Of a DNA stretch of 64,000 nucleotides, positions 8,715 through 16,778 are shown one piece after another. Under the pieces are notes generated by a model. The model was not told the origin of the DNA. It did not search any database and saw nothing but the letters and a program-made list of their open reading frames with translations. A program made the translations under genes and the position numbers. The stretch is taken from the NCBI RefSeq assembly GCF_030388665.1, contig NZ_CP128846.1:1984001-2048000 (forward strand). Reading direction: 5' to 3'. Each line of letters begins with the position of its first letter. The first letter of the stretch is position 1. Source of the DNA: Streptomyces flavofungini. Its GTDB lineage: Bacteria; Actinomycetota; Actinomycetes; Streptomycetales; Streptomycetaceae.

Positions 8715-9491
8715 GTGGCGCATACCGCCATGTCTGGTACCGGAACGAACGCTTCGAACGATCCACTCCAGACCGCGGTATGGCGGCTGCGCTCGCGCGG
8801 CTGCTGGACCGACGCGGCGGCGCTGCTCGCCACCCGTGAGGGCGCGGACGTCGCCGTCCAGAGAACCTCGCTCCTCATCGAGCGCTGCCTGTTCACCGGC
8901 GAGGGATGGGACGAGGCCGAGGACAGCCTGCGGACGGCGGAGGCCGTCGCCGACGATGACAACGCCCGCGGCGCCGCGGCCTGCGAGCGCGGCCAACTCG
9001 CCTACGCCGCCACGGTGCTGGGCGTACGGGACCGGGCCGACGAGGCCCGCACCGCGCTCGGCCGGGCCGCCGCGCTGCTCGCCCCCGGCTCCTCCGGACG
9101 CCCCCTCCTGGACTTCCGCCGCGGCCTGATCGCCGAGCACATCGCGGACTCCCCGCAGGCCGCCCGCGCCGCCTACCGCCGCGCCCACGCCGGGGCCACC
9201 GCCCACGACGACCCGCTCCTGCTCTCCTTCACCTGGCGCCATCTCGCCGGACTCGCCCTGCGCGAGGGCGAGTTGGCCGACGCCCGGCACGGCTTCGCGG
9301 AGTCCCTGCGGATCCGCGAGGAGCTCGGCTTCCTCGTCGGCACGGCCCCGGCGCTCGCCGCCCTCGCGGACGCGGAGCCCGAACCGGAGGCGTCCCGGCT
9401 GCGCGCCGAGGCGACCCGGCTGTTCCGGCTGCTCGGCGGGGTGCCGTCGTGGCTGGCGGCCCAGCTGACGCCGCCGGCACCGGCTGCCTGA
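8715..9491 (+). CDS. Hypothetical TPR-like helical repeat protein
   Basis: A 258-aa Ala/Leu/Arg-rich, mostly helical protein with no signal peptide or membrane segment. Regularly spaced helical pairs such as AAACERGQLAYAATVLG, DEARTALGRAAALL and ADARHGFAESLRIREELG resemble tetratricopeptide repeats across most of its length. The GTG start at 8715 has GGGGAGG seven bases upstream, a strong site. It is convergent with the GntR gene. TPR proteins act as protein-binding scaffolds; no partner can be named from the context. Confidence 0.75.
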   Translation: MAHTAMSGTGTNASNDPLQTAVWRLRSRGCWTDAAALLATREGADVAVQRTSLLIERCLFTGEGWDEAEDSLRTAEAVADDDNARGAAACERGQLAYAATVLGVRDRADEARTALGRAAALLAPGSSGRPLLDFRRGLIAEHIADSPQAARAAYRRAHAGATAHDDPLLLSFTWRHLAGLALREGELADARHGFAESLRIREELGFLVGTAPALAALADAEPEPEASRLRAEATRLFRLLGGVPSWLAAQLTPPAPAA

Positions 9492-9511
9492 GACGGCCGG
9501 GCCTGCCGCCG

Positions 9512-9574
9512 GGTCAGGCGCCAGGCCCCGGCCAGGTGCTGAGCCCGGTCAGGCGCCAGGCCCGGGCCAGGTGC
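9512..9574. repeat. 28-bp direct repeat, two copies at 35-bp period
   Basis: The block beginning GGTCAGGCGCCAGGCCC occurs at 9512-9539 and 9547-9574 with one mismatch. A truncated third start (GGTCAGGCG) lies at the 3' end of the GntR gene (near 9619). The repeats fill the convergent gap between the TPR-like and GntR genes and probably arose by slippage or duplication of that gene end. Confidence 0.6.
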
Positions 9575-9620
9575 CGCGCCCCGCTCCGATGCCACCGCTC
9601 CGGCAGCTGCCGCCGCCAGG

Positions 9621-10625
9621 TCAGGCGTCGCCGCCCGTGAAGTGTTCGCGCACCAGGGACTGCACCACCGCGAGGTCGCGGGCGACGAGGGCGTCCAGGA
9701 GGGCCATGTGTTCGGCGGCGTCGGCCACGAGGTCGGCGCGGCGGCCCGATACGGGGCCCGTCACCAGCGGCCACTGGGAGCGGCGGTGCAGGTCGTCGGC
9801 GACCTGGACGAGCTGCTGGTTGCCGGAGAGGCCGAGCAGGGCGCCGTGGAAGGCCCGGTCCGCCTCGGCGTAGCGGGCGAGGTCGGCGCAGGCCGCGGCG
9901 GCCACGGTCGCCTCCGCCAGGGGGCGCAGCCGCGCCCACGCCTCCGCGGGCACGCTGCGGGCGAGCCGCAGCATCACCGGCACCTCGATCAGCGCCCGCA
10001 CCTCCGCCAGCTCCCCCAGCTCGCGCGCCCCGCGCCGGATGACCCGGAAGCCGCGGTTGGGGACCACCTCCACCGCGCCTTCGAGGGCGAGCTGCTGCAT
10101 CGCCTCGCGCACGGGCGTGGCCGAGACCCCGAAGCGCTCGCCGAGGGCCGGGGCGGAGTACACCTCGCCCGGCGCCAGCTCGCCGCCGACCAGCGCGGCG
10201 CGCAGGGCGTCGAGCACCTGGCCGCGCACGGAGGCGCGCTGCATGGGCTTGCGCGGGGGCGGTACGCCGACGCGGCGGGCGGGGCCCACGGGCGGCGGGC
10301 CCGGGATGCCGGGCGCGCCCGGGACGCCAGAGCTGTCAGGGACGCCAGGGGTGTCAGGGACGCCGGGAGCCTCGGGGATGTTCGGGGTGTCCGAGGCGTT
10401 CGGGGCGCTCAGGGCCTTCGGGGCGCCGGAAAGGGCCGATATGCCCGGGACGTCGTCGCCCGAGGCGTCGAGGGCGCCGCCAGCCCCGTCGGGACCGCCG
10501 TGCGTGTGCTCGCCCCGTGCCGCCGCGTCCGCCTGCCGCGCCCCGGGCTGCTCCGCCTGCTCGGGCACGCGCCCGGCGGCGCGCATGGCGGCCGCATCCG
10601 CCGTCCGCGCTCCCGCCCGCTCCAC
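9621..10625 (-). CDS. GntR family transcriptional regulator (FCD domain) with Pro/Gly-rich N-terminal tail
   Basis: About 334 aa. The C-terminal two thirds is a standard FadR-type regulator: winged helix (RGQVLDALRAALVGGELAPG, GERFGVSATPVREAMQQLALEG) and an all-helical FCD ligand domain (YAEADRAFHGALLGLSGN). Such proteins repress metabolic genes in response to organic acids. The first ~115 residues are unusual: disordered, with collagen-like GVPDTPGVPDSSGVPGAP repeats coded by short DNA repeats. GTG 10625 has GGGAGG six bases upstream. A GTG at 10640, or a start close to MQRASVRGQ that would omit the tail, are alternatives. Confidence 0.82.
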   Translation of the reverse strand: MERAGARTADAAAMRAAGRVPEQAEQPGARQADAAARGEHTHGGPDGAGGALDASGDDVPGISALSGAPKALSAPNASDTPNIPEAPGVPDTPGVPDSSGVPGAPGIPGPPPVGPARRVGVPPPRKPMQRASVRGQVLDALRAALVGGELAPGEVYSAPALGERFGVSATPVREAMQQLALEGAVEVVPNRGFRVIRRGARELGELAEVRALIEVPVMLRLARSVPAEAWARLRPLAEATVAAAACADLARYAEADRAFHGALLGLSGNQQLVQVADDLHRRSQWPLVTGPVSGRRADLVADAAEHMALLDALVARDLAVVQSLVREHFTGGDA

Positions 10626-10720
10626 GCTCGCCTCCCGCACTTCCGCGCCCCGCCCGTCCGAAACGTACGAGAAGCACCATAGGCGGACACGACCGCAGTT
10701 GAAACCTCGATCATGTTGGG

Positions 10721-10739
10721 TAAGGTTAGGCTTACCTGC
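10721..10739. promoter_or_regulatory. Iron box (DmdR/IdeR-type operator)
   Basis: TAAGGTTAGGCTTACCTGC closely matches the actinobacterial iron-box consensus TTAGGTTAGGCTCACCTAA. It lies 30 bases before the ATG of the FhuF-like gene, so iron-dependent repression by a DmdR/IdeR protein is expected. The similarity is seen; the regulation is inferred from the known consensus. Confidence 0.85.
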
Positions 10740-10768
10740 AATCGATTGTGATTCGGTGGTCCCCGCGC

Positions 10769-11638
10769 ATGTCCGTTCCCACCCTGGAAAGCGGCGCTCG
10801 ACGTACGGAGCGCGCTCAGAGCCCCGTCACCGCCGCCTACGCCCGCCTCACCGAGGTGTTCCCCGGGCTGCGCGTCCAGGAGCTGGCCGAGGACGAACAG
10901 CCGCCCCGGGGCGGCGGCTGGGTGGGCGCGGCCGGGCTCGCGGAGGCCGGGGCCGCGTTCGAGGAGTTCCTCGCCTGGGACGACGCGCAGGTCCTCAAGG
11001 ACTACGGCCAGCAGGCCCGCCCGGACGTCGTCGCCAGCTTCGGTCTGCACCGGTACGCCTGGCCCGCCACCCTGCTGTTCACGGTGCCGTGGTTCCTCCA
11101 GCGCCGGGTGCCGAGCTATCCCGTGGAGAACGTCTTCTTCCAGCGCGCCCTCGGCCGGATCGCCGTGCGGCCCGGCGGCTTCGCCTGCCTGCCGGACGAC
11201 CCGGCGGCCGCGCTGCCCGGCGCCCGCGTCGTGGCGGACGAGGAGGCGCTGCGCGCCGAGCTGCGGGCGGCGGTCGCGGAGCACATGGGGCCGCTGCTGG
11301 ACGGGTTCGGCCCGCGCATGCGGCGCCGGGGGCGGGCGCTGTGGGCCGTCGCCACGGACGAGATCGTCGAGGGCCTCTGGTACGTGGCCCACCTCCTCGG
11401 CGAGGAGCAGCGCGCCACGACCGAGCTGGAGCAGCTGCTCCCCGGCGCCACGAAGCCGTACGTGGGCACGGCCGCGTTCCGCGAACTCACCGGGCCGAAC
11501 GGCGAGAAGCTGCCCACCCGGGACCGCGCGAGCTGCTGCATGTTCTACACGCTGCGGCCCGCCGACACCTGCGTCACCTGCCCCCGCATGTGCGACGCGG
11601 ACCGCGTGGCGCGGCTGACGGCCGACGCCGCGAGCTGA
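10769..11638 (+). CDS. FhuF-like siderophore-iron reductase, 2Fe-2S C-terminal
   Basis: A 289-aa protein starting MSVPTLESGARR. The C-terminus has CCMFYTLRPADTCVTCPRMC, the C-C-x10-C-x2-C pattern that holds the unusual 2Fe-2S cluster of FhuF. FhuF-type proteins reduce ferric iron released from siderophores in the cytoplasm. The iron box just upstream supports this role. ATG 10769 is preferred over GTG 10748, which almost abuts the operator; neither has a clear ribosome site, so a short or absent leader is possible. No siderophore transporter is adjacent. Confidence 0.85.
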   Translation: MSVPTLESGARRTERAQSPVTAAYARLTEVFPGLRVQELAEDEQPPRGGGWVGAAGLAEAGAAFEEFLAWDDAQVLKDYGQQARPDVVASFGLHRYAWPATLLFTVPWFLQRRVPSYPVENVFFQRALGRIAVRPGGFACLPDDPAAALPGARVVADEEALRAELRAAVAEHMGPLLDGFGPRMRRRGRALWAVATDEIVEGLWYVAHLLGEEQRATTELEQLLPGATKPYVGTAAFRELTGPNGEKLPTRDRASCCMFYTLRPADTCVTCPRMCDADRVARLTADAAS

Positions 11639-11839
11639 CGCCCCCCGGCGAACCACCCCTTCGTGCGCGTTTAATCGAACCCCGCTCCAGCGTCTCCCGC
11701 ATGCGTTCGACGTATGCGGCGCTCGATACGGCCTTCACCACCCCCTTGGCGTCCTCTTGCCGCAAAACCGCCTTGGGCGCCGTGCGGGGTGGGCCACTAT
11801 GGCGCCCGAACTCGCCCTACGCGACGCAAGGGACGCCAG

Positions 11840-12904
11840 ATGAGACTGACCGACATATCGCTGGACTGGCTGCTGCCCGGCGGGATCCTGTTCCTGGGCA
11901 TGGCAGTCGCGGTGGCGGTACTCGCGCGGGGCAGGAAGGCCCAGGCGAAGGCGGCCACCAGCGACGACTCGTGGGAGCGCAACGAGGAGCGCCGCAGGCG
12001 CAAGGAAGCCGTCTACGGCACCGCCTCCTACGTCCTCCTCTTCTGCTGCGCGGCGGTCGCCGCCGCCCTCTCCTTCCACGGCCTCGTCGGCTTCGGCCGA
12101 CAGAACCTGAACCTCTCCGGCGGCTGGGAGTACCTGGTCCCCTTCGGCCTCGACGGCGCCGCCATGTTCTGCTCCGTCCTCGCGGTGCGCGAGGCCAGCC
12201 ACGGTGACGCCGCGCTCGGCTCGCGGCTCCTGGTGTGGACGTTCGCGGGGGCCGCCGCCTGGTTCAACTGGGTGCACGCGCCGCGCGGCATCGGGCACGC
12301 GGGTGCCCCGCAGTTCTTCGCCGGGATGTCGCTGTCGGCGGCCGTCCTCTTCGACCGGGCCCTCAAGCAGACCCGCCGGGCCGCCCTGCGCGAGCAGGGT
12401 CTCGTGCCGCGGCCACTGCCGCAGATCCGCATCGTGCGGTGGCTGCGGGCGCCCCGGGAGACCTTCGGCGCGTGGTCGCTGATGCTCCTCGAAGGCGTAC
12501 GCACCCTCGACGAGGCCGTCGAGGAGGTCCGCGAGGACCGGCGCGAGAAGGAGCAGGCGCGCACCCGGCGGCGGGACCAGGAGAAGCTGGAGCGGGCGCA
12601 GCTCAAGGCCATCAGCCGGGGGCATCGTGGGTACCACGGGCGCGGGTCCCGGCAGGTGGACGTCCAGGTCGGCTCCTCCGGCGGGTCCGCGGTCGGCGCG
12701 GACCCTGCCATAGCGGCGCCGACGCCCTCCCCGCCGCCCCAGGACGAACTTCCCGTACGGCCCCGGCCCTCCCTTCAGGCCGTTCCGAATGAGCCGTCCG
12801 CGCCCGTCACCGTCGACCTCACCGCCGAGGACGACACCCAGACGTTGCCTCGGCTCGACTCGCTGGAGCAGAAGCTGAAGGATCTGGAGCAGCAGTTCGG
12901 CTGA
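11840..12904 (+). CDS. DUF2637 (SpdB-like) membrane protein
   Basis: A 354-aa protein. It has one N-terminal membrane helix (LPGGILFLGMAVAVAVLA), a charged stretch, then about four more helices including the DUF2637-type block GGWEYLVPFGLDGAAMFCSVLAVREASHGDAA. A long charged, coiled-coil-prone tail follows (EVREDRREKEQARTRRRDQE), then a Pro-rich disordered region and a final helix (LDSLEQKLKDLEQQFG). SpdB-type proteins occur on Streptomyces conjugative elements and in many chromosomes, where their role is not known. ATG 11840 has AAGGGA upstream. No plasmid transfer genes are nearby. Confidence 0.8.
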   Translation: MRLTDISLDWLLPGGILFLGMAVAVAVLARGRKAQAKAATSDDSWERNEERRRRKEAVYGTASYVLLFCCAAVAAALSFHGLVGFGRQNLNLSGGWEYLVPFGLDGAAMFCSVLAVREASHGDAALGSRLLVWTFAGAAAWFNWVHAPRGIGHAGAPQFFAGMSLSAAVLFDRALKQTRRAALREQGLVPRPLPQIRIVRWLRAPRETFGAWSLMLLEGVRTLDEAVEEVREDRREKEQARTRRRDQEKLERAQLKAISRGHRGYHGRGSRQVDVQVGSSGGSAVGADPAIAAPTPSPPPQDELPVRPRPSLQAVPNEPSAPVTVDLTAEDDTQTLPRLDSLEQKLKDLEQQFG

Positions 12905-12931
12905 CCCCCGGCCGGTGCCCCCGCGGGGTCA
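12902..12931. terminator. Bidirectional terminator formed from two stop codons
   Basis: TGACCCC (12902-12908) pairs with GGGGTCA (12925-12931). The left arm begins with the stop codon of the DUF2637 gene and the right arm ends with the complement of the stop codon of the convergent ATPase gene. No T-run is present, as is common for Streptomyces hairpins. Confidence 0.5.
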
Positions 12932-13474
12932 GCCCTGGCCCGCGTCCAGTTCGAACCACACCACCTTGCCCACCCCGTGCGCCCGCACGCCCCACGCGTC
13001 GGCGAGGGACTGGACGAGGAGGAGCCCACGCCCGTGGGTGTCCTCCTCGTTCCCGGGCGCCCGGGGCCGGGGCCGACAGCCCACGAAGTCCCGGACCTCG
13101 ACCCGCAGCCGCCCCGGCCCCACCGAGGCGGTCAGGACCGCGTCCCGGTCGGTGTGCACGAGCGCGTTGGTGACCAGCTCACTGGCCAGCAACTCCGCCG
13201 TCTCGGCCCGCCCGGGCCGCCCCCAGTGCCGCAGCAGCTCACGCAGCGCGCCCCGCACCTCGGACACCGCCCGCAGGTCCGCGCGCCCGAGGCGCCGCCG
13301 CAACTGCGTCCGGCCACCTCCTGGCGAACCCCCGCCCGTCCCCCCGGACGCACCCCCGGTCGCCGCGTCCGTCCGCTGCGCGGCGGACGTCTCCACGCCG
13401 AAGGAGTCGAGGGAGCCGGCCGGCCCGCCGGAGCCGACGGCCCCGGCGGAAGCTGCTCCTCTTAGGTGTCTCAT
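12929..13474 (-). CDS. ATP-binding regulator, anti-sigma-factor-like HATPase_c_2 domain
   Basis: A 181-aa protein. After a Gly/Ala-rich tail (~60 residues), the C-terminal ~120 residues form a GHKL-fold ATPase of the RsbW/SpoIIAB type: LASELVTNALVHTDRDAVL (N box), RVEVRDFVG (G1-like) and DTHGRGLLLVQSLADAWGV (G2). Streptomyces encodes dozens of these; the group includes kinase/anti-sigma regulators acting on anti-sigma antagonists, and many lack an adjacent partner, as here. ATG 13474 is chosen; a GTG at 13489 is possible. Confidence 0.82.
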   Translation of the reverse strand: MRHLRGAASAGAVGSGGPAGSLDSFGVETSAAQRTDAATGGASGGTGGGSPGGGRTQLRRRLGRADLRAVSEVRGALRELLRHWGRPGRAETAELLASELVTNALVHTDRDAVLTASVGPGRLRVEVRDFVGCRPRPRAPGNEEDTHGRGLLLVQSLADAWGVRAHGVGKVVWFELDAGQG

Positions 13475-13691
13475 CACGACCCCGCCCACCCGATGACCAC
13501 GATGACCAAGCCCCCCGACCGGTCTTAGACTCGAACACGCTCACGGGATGCATTCCCGTCCCGCCAAGCCGCACTCATGTCCATTCGTCAATCAAAGAGG
13601 CGGATGCGCCGATGGGTTGGGGGGAAGGGAAGCCGAGTACGCCCGATCGTCCCCCGATCGCCCCCGTGAGCGACCGCCCGAAGGAGCCGCT

Positions 13692-16600
13692 GTGCACGAC
13701 GACCGACCGCTGGTGGAGGAGCGCCTCGAACGCGCGCTGCGGCAGTTCATCAGGCCCGCCCAGTACGCGGCACGGGTGCCCCTCGCCCTGTCCGTGTGGC
13801 ACGCGCCGGGCGAGCCGGTGCCCGTGGGCGAGGCGCTCGCGGAGACGTATGAGCCGTTCGAGGCCGGTTCCAACTGGGGAAAGCCCTGGTCGACGAGCTG
13901 GTTCCGGTTGGAGGGCGAGGTGCCGCGGGAGTGGGAGGGGCGGCGGGTGGAGGCGGTGATCGACCCCGGGTTCACCGGGGAGGGGCCCGGCTTCCAGGCG
14001 GAGGGCCTGGTGTACGACGCCTCGGGGGTGCCCCTGAAGGGCATTCACCCGCGCAACCGTCATGTGCCGGTGGCCACAAGGGCGCGCGGCGGCGAGCCGG
14101 TGCGCCTGCTGCTTGAAGCCGCGGCCAACCCGACCGTGCTGCACGACTTCGTACCGACCCCGCTCGGCGACATCCTGACGGCCGGCGATCGGCCCATCTA
14201 CCGATTCGCGGCTGCCGACCTCGCCGTACTGGACGAGGACGTCTGGCAGCTGATCCTGGACATCGAGGTGCTCGACGAGCTGATGCGGGAGCTGGACGCG
14301 GGCAGACCGCGGCGGCACGAGATCCTGCGGGCCCTCGAGGACATGCTCGACGCGCTCGATCTGCACGACGTGGCGGGGACCGCGGCCGCGGGCCGGGACG
14401 CCCTCGCCGACGTGCTTTCGCGGCCCGCCGCCGCCAGCGCCCACCGCGTATCGGCTGCCGGGCACGCGCATATCGACTCGGCGTGGCTGTGGCCGCTGCG
14501 CGAGACGGTACGCAAGGCGTCCCGTACGTTCGCCAATGTGACGGCGCTCGCGCGTGACTATCCGGAGCTGGTGTTCGCCTGCTCGCAGGCGCAGCAGTAC
14601 GCATGGGTGAAAGAGCATCAGCCGCACATCTGGGAGCGCATCAAGAAGGCTGTCATGGACGGCAATTGGGCGCCGGTGGGCTCCATGTGGGTGGAGTCGG
14701 ACGCCAACATGCCGGGCGGTGAGGCGCTGGCGCGGCAGATCGTGCACGGGAAGCGGTTCTTCCAGGAGGAGTTCGGGGTCGACACGGAGGAGATCTGGCT
14801 GCCCGACTCCTTCGGATACACCGCCGCCTTCCCGCAGTTGGCGAAACTCGCGGGCGTACGGTGGTTCCTCACGCAGAAGCTGAGCTGGAACCAGTCCAAC
14901 AAGATGCCGCACCACACCTTCTGGTGGGAGGGCATCGACGGGACGCGGGTCTTCACGCACTTCCCGCCGGTCGACACGTACAACTCCCAGCTGCACGGCA
15001 CCGAACTCGCCCACGCGGAGCGGAACTTCGCCGACAAGGGCCGGGCGACCCGCTCCCTGGTGCCGTTCGGCTGGGGCGACGGCGGCGGCGGCCCGACCCG
15101 CGAGATGCTGGAGCGGGCGCGCCGGCTGCGCTCCCTCGAGGGCTCGCCGCGCGTCGAGATCGAGCGCCCCTCGGCGTTCTTCGCGGCGGCCGAGGAGGAG
15201 TACGGCGAGCGCGCGCCGGTGTGGTCGGGGGAGCTGTACCTGGAGCTGCACCGGGCGACGTACACCTCGCAGGCGGCCACCAAGCGCGGCAACCGGCGCA
15301 GCGAACACGCGCTGCGCGAGGCCGAGCTGTGGTGTACGGCGGCCGCCGTGAAGGACGCCGGGTACGCCTATCCGTACGATGACCTGGACCGCATCTGGAA
15401 GACGGTCCTGCTGCACCAGTTCCACGACATCCTGCCCGGCTCCTCCATCGCCTGGGTGCACCGCGAGGCCCGCGACACCTACGCGCGCGTCCTCGCCGAG
15501 CTGGACTCGCTCACCGCCGAGGCGGTGCGCCACCTCGGCGGCGGCGAGGCCTCGGTGCTCAACTCCTCGCCGTACGAACGCAGTGAGGTCGTCGAGCACG
15601 AGGGGCGCCTCGTCCACGTGAACGTGGGCGGGTTCGGCGCGCGCGGGCTCGCTCAGGCGGCCGGGCGGGAGCGGGACGCGGGAGCCGTCACCTCGGCGAC
15701 CCGCACCGGGCAGGAGATCGTGCTCTCCAACGAACACCTGCGGGTCACCATCGACTCCGACGGGCTCCTCGCCTCCGTCCTCGACCGGGCCGCCGACCGG
15801 GAGGTCCTCGCGCCCGGCAGCCGCGGCAACCTCCTCCAGCTGCACCCCGATCACCCCACCCACTACGACGCGTGGGACCTCGACAAGCACTACCGCCACC
15901 GGCACACCGACCTCACGGCGGCCGAGTCGGTGGAGCTGGTCGAGGACGGGCCGCTGCGCGCGTCCGTGCGGGTCGTGCGCGTCTTCGGCGCCGGGTCACG
16001 GATCACGCAGGAGCTGCGGCTCGGCGCGGGCAGCCGCCGCCTCGACGTCGTCACCGAAGTCGAGTGGCGCGAGTCGGAGAAGGTGCTCAAGGCCGCCTTT
16101 CCGCTCGACGTGCAGGCCGAAAGGGCCGCCGCCGAGATCCAGTTCGGGCACGTGCAGCGGCCCACGCACGCCAACACCTCCTGGGACGCGGCGCGTTTCG
16201 AGATCTGTGCGCATCGGTGGCTGCGGGTGGCCGAGGAGGGGTACGGGGTCGCGGTGCTCAACGACTCCACTTACGGGCACGACGTGACCCGGGTCGCGCA
16301 CCCCGAGGGGCTCGGGACGACCGTCCGGCTCACTCTCCTGCGGGCACCGCACAGCCCCGACCCCGAGACCGATCTCGGGACCCATCACTTCGGCTACGCG
16401 TTGCTGCCCGGGGCGGAGACCGGAGACGCCGTCGCCGAGGGGCTCGCCCTGAACCTGCCCCTGCGTGTCGCCGAAGCGCCCGCCGTGGCGCCCCTGGTGC
16501 GGGTCGACCACCCCGGGGTGACCGTCGAGTCGGTCAAGCTCGCCGAGGACCGCAGCGGGGATGTGGTGGTGCGGCTGTACGAGTCCCGGGGCGGGCGGGC

Positions 16601-16754
16601 CCGTGCCCTGCTCACCACCTCGTTCCCCGTCACCCGCGCCGACGTCACGGACCTCCTGGAGCGTCCCCTCCACCCGGCCGACACCTCCGGCTCCGGCCTC
16701 TCCCTCGCGCTGCGCCCCTTCCAGATCCTGACTCTGCGCCTACGCCCGGCGTAG
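13692..16754 (+). CDS. Alpha-mannosidase, glycoside hydrolase family 38
   Basis: A 1020-aa protein, the usual length for bacterial GH38. The N-terminal metal-binding site appears as AGHAHIDSAWLWPLRET (HxHxD near residues 258-262), and the catalytic Asp lies in IWLPDSFGYTAAFPQ (about 372). HQFHDILPGSSI (near 575-585) supplies further metal ligands. C-terminal beta domains follow. It hydrolyses alpha-mannosides from glycans; no signal peptide is visible, so it is probably cytoplasmic. GTG 13692 has GAAGGAG five bases upstream. A longer in-frame extension to 13548 has no such site. Confidence 0.93.
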   Translation: MHDDRPLVEERLERALRQFIRPAQYAARVPLALSVWHAPGEPVPVGEALAETYEPFEAGSNWGKPWSTSWFRLEGEVPREWEGRRVEAVIDPGFTGEGPGFQAEGLVYDASGVPLKGIHPRNRHVPVATRARGGEPVRLLLEAAANPTVLHDFVPTPLGDILTAGDRPIYRFAAADLAVLDEDVWQLILDIEVLDELMRELDAGRPRRHEILRALEDMLDALDLHDVAGTAAAGRDALADVLSRPAAASAHRVSAAGHAHIDSAWLWPLRETVRKASRTFANVTALARDYPELVFACSQAQQYAWVKEHQPHIWERIKKAVMDGNWAPVGSMWVESDANMPGGEALARQIVHGKRFFQEEFGVDTEEIWLPDSFGYTAAFPQLAKLAGVRWFLTQKLSWNQSNKMPHHTFWWEGIDGTRVFTHFPPVDTYNSQLHGTELAHAERNFADKGRATRSLVPFGWGDGGGGPTREMLERARRLRSLEGSPRVEIERPSAFFAAAEEEYGERAPVWSGELYLELHRATYTSQAATKRGNRRSEHALREAELWCTAAAVKDAGYAYPYDDLDRIWKTVLLHQFHDILPGSSIAWVHREARDTYARVLAELDSLTAEAVRHLGGGEASVLNSSPYERSEVVEHEGRLVHVNVGGFGARGLAQAAGRERDAGAVTSATRTGQEIVLSNEHLRVTIDSDGLLASVLDRAADREVLAPGSRGNLLQLHPDHPTHYDAWDLDKHYRHRHTDLTAAESVELVEDGPLRASVRVVRVFGAGSRITQELRLGAGSRRLDVVTEVEWRESEKVLKAAFPLDVQAERAAAEIQFGHVQRPTHANTSWDAARFEICAHRWLRVAEEGYGVAVLNDSTYGHDVTRVAHPEGLGTTVRLTLLRAPHSPDPETDLGTHHFGYALLPGAETGDAVAEGLALNLPLRVAEAPAVAPLVRVDHPGVTVESVKLAEDRSGDVVVRLYESRGGRARALLTTSFPVTRADVTDLLERPLHPADTSGSGLSLALRPFQILTLRLRPA

Positions 16755-16778
16755 CCCGCGCGGGGCGTCCCTCGCGGG
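16755..16778. terminator. Short hairpin between convergent mannosidase and poxB genes
   Basis: CCCGCG (16755-16760) pairs with CGCGGG (16773-16778). It occupies the whole 24-base gap between the two stop codons, so it may terminate both transcripts. Confidence 0.4.

Noticed and set aside
11641..11839. A possible tRNA or small RNA in the gap after the FhuF-like gene
   Set aside because: The stretch GTTTAATCGAACCCC resembles a T-arm fragment, but no cloverleaf with matching acceptor arms could be drawn.
13575..15905. A 776-residue minus-strand open frame opposite the alpha-mannosidase
   Set aside because: It is an antisense shadow of the GH38 gene caused by high GC. Composition is rich in Arg/Val/Glu and no domain is recognisable.
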